Assembly (NCBI RefSeq): GCF_029457495.1
Contig: NZ_CP120361.1
Coordinates: 1,752,001 to 1,816,000 of the forward strand
Source of the DNA: Chelativorans sp. AA-79
GTDB taxonomy: Bacteria; Pseudomonadota; Alphaproteobacteria; Rhizobiales; Rhizobiaceae
Length of the DNA stretch: 64,000 nt
Direction: 5' to 3'
A program made the translations under genes and the position numbers. Positions within the stretch are counted from its first letter, which is position 1. Each line of letters opens with the position of its first letter. Below are positions 37,769-45,454 of the stretch, piece by piece. The notes beneath the pieces were generated by a model, which searched no databases, was not told the DNA's origin, and worked only from the letters and a program-made list of their open reading frames with translations.

Positions 37769-38968
37769 TCAGATTTCGCTCTTGCGGTGCGTCAGGTCGG
37801 GGCGTTCAAAGACCTGCGGCAGCAGATCCACGCCAAGGCCCGGCCCTTCCATCGGGTATACGTAGCCGTTTTCGATCTTCGGAACGGCGGTGACGAGTTC
37901 CTTGTACCAGCCGGTATAGAAGGCGCGGACCGATTCCTGGATCAGCGTGTTCGGCTGGCTGAAGGAGGTGTGGACGGCCGCCGCGAAGGCTACCGGGCCG
38001 GTACAGTCGTGCGGCGCGAAGGGGCGATGATAGGTGTCGGCGAGCGCCGCGATCTTGCGCCCCTCGGTCAGGCCGCCGGTCCAGCACAGGTCGACCATGG
38101 CGATGTGCGTCGCGTCGCGCTCGAGCATGTCCTTGTAGGGAAAACGCGAGCCCAAGGTCTCGCTGGCGCAGACCGGAACGGTCGTCGAGGCGGCATACTC
38201 GGCGAGCGCCTGGGGCGAGTTCATCCGAATGGGGTCTTCGAACCATGCCGGGTCGTAGGGCTCGAGCGCTTTTGCGATCTTTTTCGCGGTGGGCAGGTTC
38301 CACAATGAATGGAACTCCACCATGATCTCCATCTTGTCGCCGACGACTTTGCGGATCTTCTCGAACGGCTCGATCGCGGCCTTCATCTCTTCGGCGGAGA
38401 TGAACAGGCCGCGATTGCGGATGCCTGCTGGATCGAAGGGCCAGATCTTCATGGCGGTGATACCGCTTTCCAGGAGATTCTCGGCCAGCGCGCCGGCATC
38501 CGACATGAAGCCGGAGAGATCCTCGTAAGGGCCGTCGCTGGCGCCGATGTTCCAGGTATCGACGGGACGGATGTTGCGGTTGCGCACATAGCCGTAGCCC
38601 GCGCAGGTATTGTAGACCCTGAGCTTCTCGGCACAGAGACCGCCGAGCATCTGGTGGACGGGCTGCCCGCACACCTTCCCGAACAGGTCCCAGAGCGCGA
38701 TGTCGATCGCCGAGGCGGCGCGATATTCGGCGCCGGTGGAAGCCTGGGCGAGCGGCAGGTCCACCATGGTCCGGTTCAAGGCCTCGATATGCAGCGGGTT
38801 TTCGCCGAGCAGCCGCGCGGCGAGCGTATCGTGGATATGGGCCTCCACGGCGCCGGCGCCGTAGAAGGTCTCTCCCAGTCCGATGACGCCAGCATCCGTG
38901 TGCACACGCACCCACAGCACGTTCGAAAACTCGTCGGTGCGCAGCGTTTCGATCGCCGTAATCTTCAT
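37769..38968 (-). CDS. Enolase-superfamily sugar-acid dehydratase
   Basis: This 399-residue protein belongs to the mandelate racemase/muconate lactonising group. Metal ligands are likely the acidic residues in IMVEFHSLW, WFEDPIR and CASETLGS. The catalytic His/Asp region is RPFAPHDCTGPV. The family dehydrates sugar acids to 2-keto-3-deoxy acids. It is the first gene of the leftward operon with idonate-type dehydrogenases. A gluconate, idonate or related acid is a plausible substrate. The exact one cannot be set. Confidence 0.85.
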   Translation of the reverse strand: MKITAIETLRTDEFSNVLWVRVHTDAGVIGLGETFYGAGAVEAHIHDTLAARLLGENPLHIEALNRTMVDLPLAQASTGAEYRAASAIDIALWDLFGKVCGQPVHQMLGGLCAEKLRVYNTCAGYGYVRNRNIRPVDTWNIGASDGPYEDLSGFMSDAGALAENLLESGITAMKIWPFDPAGIRNRGLFISAEEMKAAIEPFEKIRKVVGDKMEIMVEFHSLWNLPTAKKIAKALEPYDPAWFEDPIRMNSPQALAEYAASTTVPVCASETLGSRFPYKDMLERDATHIAMVDLCWTGGLTEGRKIAALADTYHRPFAPHDCTGPVAFAAAVHTSFSQPNTLIQESVRAFYTGWYKELVTAVPKIENGYVYPMEGPGLGVDLLPQVFERPDLTHRKSEI

Positions 38969-39021
38969 TCAGTCTCGCCCTCTCTGGAGTCCTCGCCGGC
39001 GGAAACCTCCAAACCGGCAGC

Positions 39022-39035
39022 GTTGACATGTCAAC
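39022..39035. promoter_or_regulatory. Perfect 14-base palindrome, GntR operator candidate
   Basis: GTTGACATGTCAAC is a perfect palindrome 54 bases before the leftward dehydratase start. It covers the first in-frame ATG (39028) of the rightward regulator frame. A site here could control both directions. Confidence 0.6.
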
Positions 39036-39168
39036 ATATTCCGTGAAATATCACTCGGCAAGTCATGACGGAGTTGAGACTGAATTGCGGAGGACGGGCT
39101 CTCCCCCCGATGCGGACAGAACCACTCCCGCCGCCATCGAAGGCGGTGGAGGGGCGGGGGATTCGCGC

Positions 39169-39912
39169 ATGTTCGACGCGGGGCTCGACCTGACCTCGCA
39201 GGCCTATGAGCGCATCGAGGAGCTCTTCGTGGCGATGCAGCTCGCGCCGGGCGCCTTGCTCAGGACGCAGGACCTGCAGGAGATGCTGGGCCTCGGCCGC
39301 ACGCCTGTGCATCAGGCGGTCATGCGCCTTGCCGCGGAGACACTTCTGGAGATACGCCCGCGCAACGGGCTGCGCATCGCGCCGATCGACCTCGCGCGCG
39401 AGCGGCGGCTCACAACCGTGCGGCGGGACCTCAACCGCTTCGTTACCGAAGCGGCAATGCGCAACATGACGCCGAACGACCGTGCGCGGCTCCTCTATCT
39501 GCGCCGGTGGCTGGAAGAGAACCGGCGGGATATTTCCGTCGAGGCGTTCAACGAGGTGGACAAGTCGTTCGATATGCTCATGATCCGGGCATCGGGCGAG
39601 CGCTTCCTGGAGCAGGCGCTACGCCCCCTCCACGCCATCGCGCGGCGGATCGGCTATCTGCACCTTACCCAGATCAGCGGCAAAAAGGGGCTGCAGGCCA
39701 CCATCGACCGTCATCTGGCGATCATGCATCAAATCCAAAAGGGGGACGAGGCGGCCGCGTGCTCGGCATCGGACGATCTCATCACCTTCAGCATCGCAAT
39801 GATCGACGAGGTTGGGGACTCGATCAATCCCGCCCTTTTCGATACCACTCTGCCGACGGTAAGAGCCGTCCGGCCGAGCGCTTCCTCAGCCAGCAGCACG
39901 GGGACAGCGTAA
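39169..39912 (+). CDS. GntR-family regulator, FCD subgroup
   Basis: This 247-residue regulator has a winged helix (residues ~5-60: QDLQEMLGLGRTPVHQAVMRL then LEIRPRNGLRIAPI). A C-terminal FCD-type sensor follows, with an ERFLEQALRPLHAIARRIGY helix and DRHLAIMHQIQKGD. The upstream ATG at 39028 lies inside a probable operator and gives 47 residues without family likeness, so I chose 39169, preceded by GGAGGGG at a slightly long spacing. It lies between the sugar-acid enzyme operon and the TRAP transporter and probably represses both. Confidence 0.85.
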   Translation: MFDAGLDLTSQAYERIEELFVAMQLAPGALLRTQDLQEMLGLGRTPVHQAVMRLAAETLLEIRPRNGLRIAPIDLARERRLTTVRRDLNRFVTEAAMRNMTPNDRARLLYLRRWLEENRRDISVEAFNEVDKSFDMLMIRASGERFLEQALRPLHAIARRIGYLHLTQISGKKGLQATIDRHLAIMHQIQKGDEAAACSASDDLITFSIAMIDEVGDSINPALFDTTLPTVRAVRPSASSASSTGTA

Positions 39913-39976
39913 TAAACGTGGCACCGCAAGGACCGCGGTTGCCGAACAATAACACCTACCCTTCGGGAGGACTGTC

Positions 39977-40996
39977 ATGAGACGTCTGTTGATCAATGCC
40001 TCGGCCGCGCTGGCGGCCATCCTGCTCGCCGGCACCGCCTGGGGGCAGGAATTCACCTTCCGCTTCCAGTCCTCGGACCCGGCGGGAAATCCCAATTTCG
40101 AGTATCAGAAGGGCTGGACCGAACTCGTCGCCGAAAAGTCGGGCGGGCGGATTCAGATCGAACTGCTGCCGGTCGGCTCCGTGGTCGAGTACAACGAGAC
40201 GCTCGATGCGGTCGCCGCTGGCATCCTCGACGGCCAGATCTGCGACAGCTCCTACTGGGCCGGCAAGGATCCGGCCTTCGGTCTGATCGCCAACCCCGTC
40301 GGCGCCTGGTCCGATCCGGAGCAGATGATCGACTTCGTGGAGAACGGCGGCGGAAAGGAACTGATGCAGGAGCTCCTCGGCTCCTACGGGCTGCACTTCA
40401 TCGGCGTGTCGACGCCAGGCCTCGAGGCCTTCGTCTCGCGCGTGCCGCTCGAGGGCGTGGATGATCTCAAAGGCGTCAAGGTCCGCTCGCCCGAAGGGCC
40501 GATCGCCAACGTCTTCGCAGCCGCAGGTGCTGCTCCGGTGAACCTGCCGGCCTCGGAAGTCTACACGTCGCTGGACAAGGGCGTGGTGGATGCGGCCGAC
40601 TACTCGGTCTTCTCGGTGAACCAGCAGCAGGGTCTGAACAAGGTTGCGCCGCACCCGGTCTATCCCGGCTTCCACTCGCTGCCGCTCGTGGAGGTTTCCA
40701 TGAACCAGGCAAAGTGGGACGCGCTGCCCGATGATCTCAAGGCGCTGCTGGAAGAGACGGTGAAGGAATTCCAGCAGACCCAGATCAATGGGTTGAAGGA
40801 AGCCGACCAGGCCGCCCTGGCCGAGGCCGAGGCCGACCCCGCGATCACCGTCCACAACTGGCCCGAAGAGGAACGTGCGAAGTTCCGCAAGCTCGCGGTT
40901 GCCGAATGGGAGCGCATCGCACAAGGCTCGCCGATGGCGCAGAAGGTGTTCGATACCCTCACAGGGTATTTGCGTGAAAAGGGCCTTCTGCAATAA
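39977..40996 (+). CDS. TRAP transporter binding protein, DctP family
   Basis: This 339-residue periplasmic protein has a signal peptide (LINASAALAAILLAGTAWGQ). The mature start EFTFRFQSSDPAGNPNFEYQKGWTELV is DctP-like. The ligand-binding Arg is expected in LKGVKVRSPEGPIANVF, which fits the family. It serves the DctQ and DctM genes downstream; by context it imports a sugar acid such as idonate or gluconate. A 10-bp hairpin follows the gene. Confidence 0.93.
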   Translation: MRRLLINASAALAAILLAGTAWGQEFTFRFQSSDPAGNPNFEYQKGWTELVAEKSGGRIQIELLPVGSVVEYNETLDAVAAGILDGQICDSSYWAGKDPAFGLIANPVGAWSDPEQMIDFVENGGGKELMQELLGSYGLHFIGVSTPGLEAFVSRVPLEGVDDLKGVKVRSPEGPIANVFAAAGAAPVNLPASEVYTSLDKGVVDAADYSVFSVNQQQGLNKVAPHPVYPGFHSLPLVEVSMNQAKWDALPDDLKALLEETVKEFQQTQINGLKEADQAALAEAEADPAITVHNWPEEERAKFRKLAVAEWERIAQGSPMAQKVFDTLTGYLREKGLLQ

Positions 40997-41002
40997 GGCT
41001 CA

Positions 41003-41028
41003 CGACGGCCGCCATCGCGCGGCCGTCG
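41003..41028 (+). promoter_or_regulatory. Intercistronic hairpin after DctP-type gene
   Basis: CGACGGCCGC (41003-41012) pairs perfectly with GCGGCCGTCG (41019-41028) around a six-base loop. No T-tract follows. It resembles the hairpins after three other binding-protein genes in this window. Confidence 0.6.
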
Positions 41029-41056
41029 CACTTCTGGCTGCAGTTCGGGTGGTACG

Positions 41057-41641
41057 ATGAAAGACGGGCAAGACACTTTCGAGGCGGCCGATCTCGCCCC
41101 GACAAGCGAAGGCGTCGGCAGCATGGCTCCGGAAGCGGGCGTCATGGGGCGTATCGTGGACAAGGCAGGCTATCTGTTCGCCGCGGGCATTGTCGCCGCG
41201 GCGATCATTCTCCTGATGGAGGTCTTCCTGCGCTATGTTTTCAACAGCCCGACGATCTGGGCGCATGAGACCACGGTCTTCCTGTGCGGCATCGCCTTCA
41301 CCTTCGGCGGCCTCTACTGCACCTGCCGCAACAGCCACATCCGTGTCGTCCTCCTCTACGACCTGTTCCCGCCACGCGTCCGACGGATCGCCGACGTCCT
41401 GATCTCGCTGGTATGCGCGGTGGCGAGCGCCTTCTTTGCCTATGCCGCCTACCATATGGTGGAGCGCGCCGTTTTTGCTCCTTCCGGTGAGATCCGGCTG
41501 GAAACGACGGGCAGTGCGTGGAGCGCGCCGACGCCGGCGCTGATCAAGGTCTTCATCTTCGTGATCATGATTCTGCTCGTGCTGCAGTTCCTCATCCTTG
41601 CGTTCAACTACGCCCGCAAACGTCCGGGATCCCCGCGATGA
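41057..41641 (+). CDS. TRAP transporter small permease, DctQ type
   Basis: This 194-residue inner-membrane protein has four helices, with the family-like LLMEVFLRYVFNSPTIWAHE segment and TFGGLYCTCRNSHIRV in the second loop. A longer-than-usual N-terminal tail (about 30 polar residues) precedes the first helix. The stop overlaps the DctM start (ATGA). Confidence 0.9.
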   Translation: MKDGQDTFEAADLAPTSEGVGSMAPEAGVMGRIVDKAGYLFAAGIVAAAIILLMEVFLRYVFNSPTIWAHETTVFLCGIAFTFGGLYCTCRNSHIRVVLLYDLFPPRVRRIADVLISLVCAVASAFFAYAAYHMVERAVFAPSGEIRLETTGSAWSAPTPALIKVFIFVIMILLVLQFLILAFNYARKRPGSPR

Positions 41642-42966
41642 CCGATTTGCTGGATCTCGGCATCAATCTTCAGGCGCTCGGCATCGGCTGGGGCACCATC
41701 GTGATGTTCGCTTTGCTGGTGGCATTGCTCCTGACAGGCATGCCACTCGCTTTCGTCACCCTGCTCGTGGCGCTGATCTTTGCGCTGGGATGGTTCGGCC
41801 CGATGTCGATCCCGCTCATCACGAGCCGGGTCTACTCGTTCGTGATGAACTTCGTGTTCGTCTCCGTGCCGATGTTCGTGCTCATGGCTGCGATTCTCGA
41901 CCGTTCGGGGATCGCGCGGGACCTCTTCGACGCCATGAAGCTGTTTGCGGGGCGTATCCGCGGCGGTGTCGCCGTGCAGACCGTCTTCGTCTCGGTGATC
42001 CTCGCGGCGATGAGCGGCATCATCGGCGGCGAGATCGTGCTCCTGGGCCTCATCGCCCTGCCGCAGATGCTGCGGCTCGGCTATGACAAGAATCTCGCGA
42101 TCGGCGTCGTCTGCGCCGGTGGCTCGCTGGGCACGATGATCCCGCCTTCGATCGTCCTCATCATCTACGGGCTGACGGCGAACGTCTCGATCGGAGACCT
42201 GTTCACGGCCTCCTTCCTTCCCGGCTTCATGCTGGCGATGTTCTATGTCGCCTATATCCTGTTCCGCGCCTATTTCACCAAGGGCGTGGTGCCGGACGTG
42301 GAGCAGGAGCCGATTCCTGCGGCGGAAAAGCTGCGGCTGCTCAAGGGTCTCGCGCTCCCGATCCTCGTGGTCGTCGTCGTGCTGGGATCGATCTATGGCG
42401 GTATCGCTTCGGTTACGGAAGCATCGGCCATCGGCGTCGGCGGGGTGATCCTCTCCACGATCCTGCGAGGCGAATTCTCCTACACCCTGATGCGCGACGC
42501 GGCGCTTCAGACGCTCGCCACGGTGGGGATGATCGTTTGGATCGGCATCGGCGCCACCGCCATCGTCGGCGTGTACAACCTGATGGGCGGCGTGAACTTC
42601 GTTTCGGACCTGATCACCGGCATCTCCGACAACCCGACGGTGATCGTACTCTTCATGATGCTGATCCTGTTCTTCCTCGGGGCGTTCCTCGATTGGGTCG
42701 GGATCGCGCTGCTCACCATGCCGATCTTCGTGCCGATCATCAAATCGCTCGGCATGGATCCGGTCTGGTTCGGCGTTCTGTTCTGCATGAACATGCAGGT
42801 ATCGTTCCTGTCGCCACCCTTCGGCCCGGCCGCCTTCTACCTGAAGAGCGTCGCGCCGCCAGATATCTCCCTCGGCACCATCTTCAGGTCGCTCCTGCCT
42901 TTCATCTGCCTGCAGATACTGGCCGTCGGCCTGCTCGTTGCCTTCCCCGGCATCACGGGCCGCTAG
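41638..42966 (+). CDS. TRAP transporter large permease, DctM type
   Basis: This 442-residue inner-membrane protein has about twelve helices. DctM blocks include LLTGMPLAFVTLLVALIF, MSGIIGGEIVLLGLIALPQM, CAGGSLGTMIPPSIVLIIYG and FLGAFLDWVGIALLTMPIF. The start is the ATG in the DctQ stop. It forms the ion-coupled channel for the DctP ligand. A terminator hairpin lies 28 bases after the stop. Confidence 0.95.
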   Translation: MTDLLDLGINLQALGIGWGTIVMFALLVALLLTGMPLAFVTLLVALIFALGWFGPMSIPLITSRVYSFVMNFVFVSVPMFVLMAAILDRSGIARDLFDAMKLFAGRIRGGVAVQTVFVSVILAAMSGIIGGEIVLLGLIALPQMLRLGYDKNLAIGVVCAGGSLGTMIPPSIVLIIYGLTANVSIGDLFTASFLPGFMLAMFYVAYILFRAYFTKGVVPDVEQEPIPAAEKLRLLKGLALPILVVVVVLGSIYGGIASVTEASAIGVGGVILSTILRGEFSYTLMRDAALQTLATVGMIVWIGIGATAIVGVYNLMGGVNFVSDLITGISDNPTVIVLFMMLILFFLGAFLDWVGIALLTMPIFVPIIKSLGMDPVWFGVLFCMNMQVSFLSPPFGPAAFYLKSVAPPDISLGTIFRSLLPFICLQILAVGLLVAFPGITGR

Positions 42967-42993
42967 CGCGGGCGAAGGGTGAACCGCTCTTAA

Positions 42994-43017
42994 GGGGCGA
43001 GGTTTGGTCCTCGCCCC
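42994..43017 (+). terminator. Terminator-like hairpin after TRAP operon
   Basis: GGGGCGAGG (42994-43002) and CCTCGCCCC (43009-43017) form a nine-bp perfect GC-rich stem with a six-base loop. It lies between the DctM stop and the insertion element. The T-tract is weak. Confidence 0.7.
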
Positions 43018-43035
43018 GTATCGTCAAAACCACTA

Positions 43036-43049
43036 GAGCCTTTCAGGTT
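43036..43049 (+). repeat. Left inverted repeat of IS630-family element
   Basis: GAGCCTTTCAGGTT matches the reverse complement of 45441-45454 at 12 of 14 positions and begins directly after the TA duplication. Confidence 0.8.
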
Positions 43050-43303
43050 TTGGCGGAAGCGTATCCTGCATTGACGAAGTAGTTGCTGCATTCACTGGGC
43101 TGGATTGAGGAGACGAGGCCGCCGATATGACGCCATGTCTCCTCATGGTTCACTTTTTGGGCCGCGCGCATCCAGTGCTTGATCTTGGCGAAAGCCTGCT
43201 CGATGGGGTTAAGGTCTGGGGAATAAGGCGGCAGGTACCAGAGCCTTGCGCCGGCGGCTTTGATCATCTGCCGGACGGCGGCCGACTTGTGCGAGCCGAG
43301 ATT
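43043..43303 (-). pseudogene. IS630 transposase, C-terminal fragment
   Basis: This is the last 86 codons and stop of the transposase split by the inner element. It begins at the Asn codon after the second catalytic Asp (NLGSHKSAAVRQM) and contains LWYLPPYSPDLNPIEQAFAK, which carries the catalytic Glu. It joins in frame with 44677-45363 to give a 315-residue protein. As it stands it lacks a start of its own and cannot give an active enzyme. Confidence 0.88.
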
Positions 43304-43310
43304 GATGGGG

Positions 43311-43321
43311 TGGACGCCCCC
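43311..43321 (+). repeat. Left subterminal inverted repeat of IS1111-type element
   Basis: TGGACGCCCCC is the exact reverse complement of 44661-44671 and lies seven bases inside the left end. Confidence 0.85.
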
Positions 43322-43378
43322 TCACGGCATCGCTGTGCCAAAGTGGTGTCGTTGATCATCACTTGAACGGAGGCGTCC

Positions 43379-44404
43379 ATGTTGGAAGTTAACACAATCG
43401 GATTGGACCTGGCGAAGAACGTGTTCCAGGCGCACGGCGCAGATGGGTCGGGAGCTGTGCTGTTCCGGAAGAAGCTTCGCCGCGATCAGGTACTTCGCTT
43501 TCTTGTCGATCAGCCGGCCTGCACGGTTGCCATGGAAGCGTGCGCCGGCAGCCATTACTGGGCGCGGGAGATCGCGAAGCTCGGGCACGAAGTCCGGCTG
43601 ATCGCTCCGGGATACGTCAAGCCATTTGTGAAGCGTCAGAAGAACGATGCGGCTGACGCCGAAGCAATCTGTGAAGCTGCGCAACGGCCGACCATGCGGT
43701 TCGTGGCGGTGAAGAGCGAAGAGCAGCAGGCTGCGGCAATGGTGTTCCGCATCCGCGATCTTGTGGTTCGCCAGCGGACCCAGACGATCAATGCAATACG
43801 CGGCCATCTTGCGGAATTTGGACTTGTGGCTGCGCAAGGCCTCTTCCACGTGGCCAAGCTCATCGCGACGATTGAGGATAAGGGTTCCGCCATCCCCGAA
43901 GCCGCCCGCCCGATCCTGTCTCTACTCGTTGAGCAGTTACGGGCGCTGGATACGAGAGTGGCCGAACTAGACCGAGAGGTCGCTCGGCGCGCCAGAGAGG
44001 ATACGGAAGCCAGGCGCTTGATGACCATTCCCGGTATAGGACCGGTCACCGCGACGGCGCTTGCCGCGTTGGCCCCGTCCGCTCAGACCTTCGAGAGAGG
44101 CCGAGACTTCGCGGCATGGCTCGGACTAACGCCGCTGCAACGTTCTTCGGGCGGCAAGCAGAAGCTCGGCGAGACGACTCGAATGGGCGAGCGAACCCTG
44201 CGACGGCTGCTGATCATTGGGGCCAGCGCCGCCGTGCGCTGGGCCATGCGGAAGGGATCGACCGGGGATCCGTGGCTTTCGCGGATGCTTGAGCGCAAGC
44301 CACCCATGCTGGTCATCGTCGCCTTGGCCAACAAGACGGCGCGCATCGTGTGGGCATTGATGGCCAGAGGCGGAACCTATCGAACGCCGGCCATAGCAGG
44401 ATAG
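43379..44404 (+). CDS. IS110-family transposase (IS1111 group)
   Basis: This 341-residue recombinase has an N-terminal RuvC-like DEDD domain: Asp in TIGLDLAKNVFQ, Glu in VAMEACAGSHYW, and Asp pair in KRQKNDAADAEAI. The C-terminal transposase-20 domain contains LMTIPGIGPVTATALAA and LGLTPLQRSSGGKQKLG, with the serine nucleophile expected in that stretch. The family moves through a circular form guided by an element-encoded RNA. The gene appears intact and is oriented opposite to the IS630 transposase. Confidence 0.95.
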   Translation: MLEVNTIGLDLAKNVFQAHGADGSGAVLFRKKLRRDQVLRFLVDQPACTVAMEACAGSHYWAREIAKLGHEVRLIAPGYVKPFVKRQKNDAADAEAICEAAQRPTMRFVAVKSEEQQAAAMVFRIRDLVVRQRTQTINAIRGHLAEFGLVAAQGLFHVAKLIATIEDKGSAIPEAARPILSLLVEQLRALDTRVAELDREVARRAREDTEARRLMTIPGIGPVTATALAALAPSAQTFERGRDFAAWLGLTPLQRSSGGKQKLGETTRMGERTLRRLLIIGASAAVRWAMRKGSTGDPWLSRMLERKPPMLVIVALANKTARIVWALMARGGTYRTPAIAG

Positions 44405-44660
44405 TCCGCTCTATACCGCTCCTCGAGCGGGCTGCCATGGTGTGAGAAGGTCGAACGGAGAGTATGGCGCAACGGTCAACGAGACGGGATCGGGAAAACC
44501 AGATCATGGATACGTGCCTTGAGCACGCGAGATTGAATTGGACCCGCTCCGCGAACTCCCATACGGGCCCGCGGCATGTAGAACGCCGCATCAGAGGCCG
44601 GACACATGTCAGCACCTGACCACGCTCCGCGCTCTTCGAAAAGATTCTTCTTGCACCAAC
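44405..44660 (+). ncRNA. Candidate IS1111 guide RNA (bridge/seek RNA) region
   Basis: IS1111-type elements encode their guide RNA between the transposase gene and the right end; here this is 256 bases without a convincing protein frame on the plus strand. It contains CGAGATTG (44528-44535), equal to the left target flank plus the TG core and next base register, TGGAC (44539-44543), complementary to the right target flank, and ACACATG (44602-44608), equal to the element's right end plus core. Exact RNA ends and folding were not determined. Confidence 0.5.
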
Positions 44661-44671
44661 GGGGGCGTCCA
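44661..44671 (-). repeat. Right subterminal inverted repeat of IS1111-type element
   Basis: GGGGGCGTCCA is the exact reverse complement of 43311-43321 and lies five bases inside the right end. Confidence 0.85.
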
Positions 44672-44676
44672 CACAT

Positions 44677-45363
44677 GTCCATGACGACGATGTCGCCCGG
44701 TTCAAGCACCGGCACGAGCTGCTGCTCGACATAGGCGCGGAAGCACTGGCCGTTGATCGGTCCATCGAAGACGCAAGGCGCCGTCAGCCGGTCATGGCGC
44801 AAAGCGCCGAGGAAGGTCAGCGTGCGCCAGTGGCCGTGCGGGGCAAAGCCGCGCAGGCGCTTGCCGCGTGGTCCCCAGCCCCGCAGCGGCGCCATGTTGG
44901 TCTTGATCCAGGTCTCGTCGATGAACACCAGCCGTGTCGGATCGAGACCGGACTGCCAAGAACGCCAGCGTTGCCGCCGGCGGGCGATGTCGGCACGAGC
45001 CTGCTCAAGGGCGAACAGCGTTTTTTTGAACCGAAGCCCCTCGCGGCGCAGGAACCGCCACACCGTATCGTGCGACACCTTCACGCCGCGCGCCGCCAGC
45101 TCTTCCTTCAGCTTGTGCAGCGACAGATGCGGCGTCTGGCTGATCCGCTCGGCGATGAAGGCACGGTGCGGCTCCAGCACGCGCTTGCGGTGCCCGCCCA
45201 TCTTGCCCGGCGCCACAGACCCGCTCGCACGGTAGCGCTGAGACCACTTCACCGCCGACGAGACGGCAACGCCGAAACGAGCCGCCACCGACCGGCAGCT
45301 CTCGCCGGCCTCGACCGCCCCAACAACACGTTCACGCAGATCATTCGAAAGAGGTCGCGTCAT
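44677..45363 (-). pseudogene. IS630 transposase, N-terminal fragment
   Basis: This is the first 229 codons of the split transposase. It has helix-turn-helix units (LRERVVGAVEAGESCRSVAARFG and LHKLKEELAARGVKVSHDTVWRFL). The first catalytic Asp is in LVFIDETWIKTNM, and the fragment ends exactly at the second catalytic Asp (DIVVMD). The frame runs on into the inner element for about 67 more codons and stops at 44476, so a chimeric truncated protein might be made. An ATG at 45402 is a longer start option. Confidence 0.88.
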
Positions 45364-45440
45364 CCCATGCTGGCCTCCACTCCAGCCAGCATCTTGAATC
45401 ACAAAACCTCCGAAATCGGAATCCCCTCCGATTCAGACAC

Positions 45441-45454
45441 AACCTGAACCGCTC
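45441..45454 (-). repeat. Right inverted repeat of IS630-family element
   Basis: AACCTGAACCGCTC pairs with the left repeat at 43036-43049 and ends directly before the TA duplication. Confidence 0.8.

Larger units (their letters stand above)
43304..44676 (+). mobile_element. IS110-family (IS1111-type) insertion sequence
   Basis: This is a 1,373-base element inside the IS630 transposase gene. Ends are deduced by restoring the IS630 reading frame; a TG dinucleotide is present at both junctions, so the exact ends can slide by that core. Subterminal inverted repeats TGGACGCCCCC (43311-43321) and GGGGGCGTCCA (44661-44671) are typical of the IS1111 subgroup. It has one DEDD transposase, a short left end (75 bases) and a long right non-coding end (272 bases). 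It produces no target duplication beyond the core. Confidence 0.88.

Noticed and set aside
44476..44676. Continuation of the IS630 frame into the inner element as a genuine protein tail
   Set aside because: These codons belong to the right end of the IS1111 element and differ completely from the IS630 C-terminus, which is found intact at 43043-43303.
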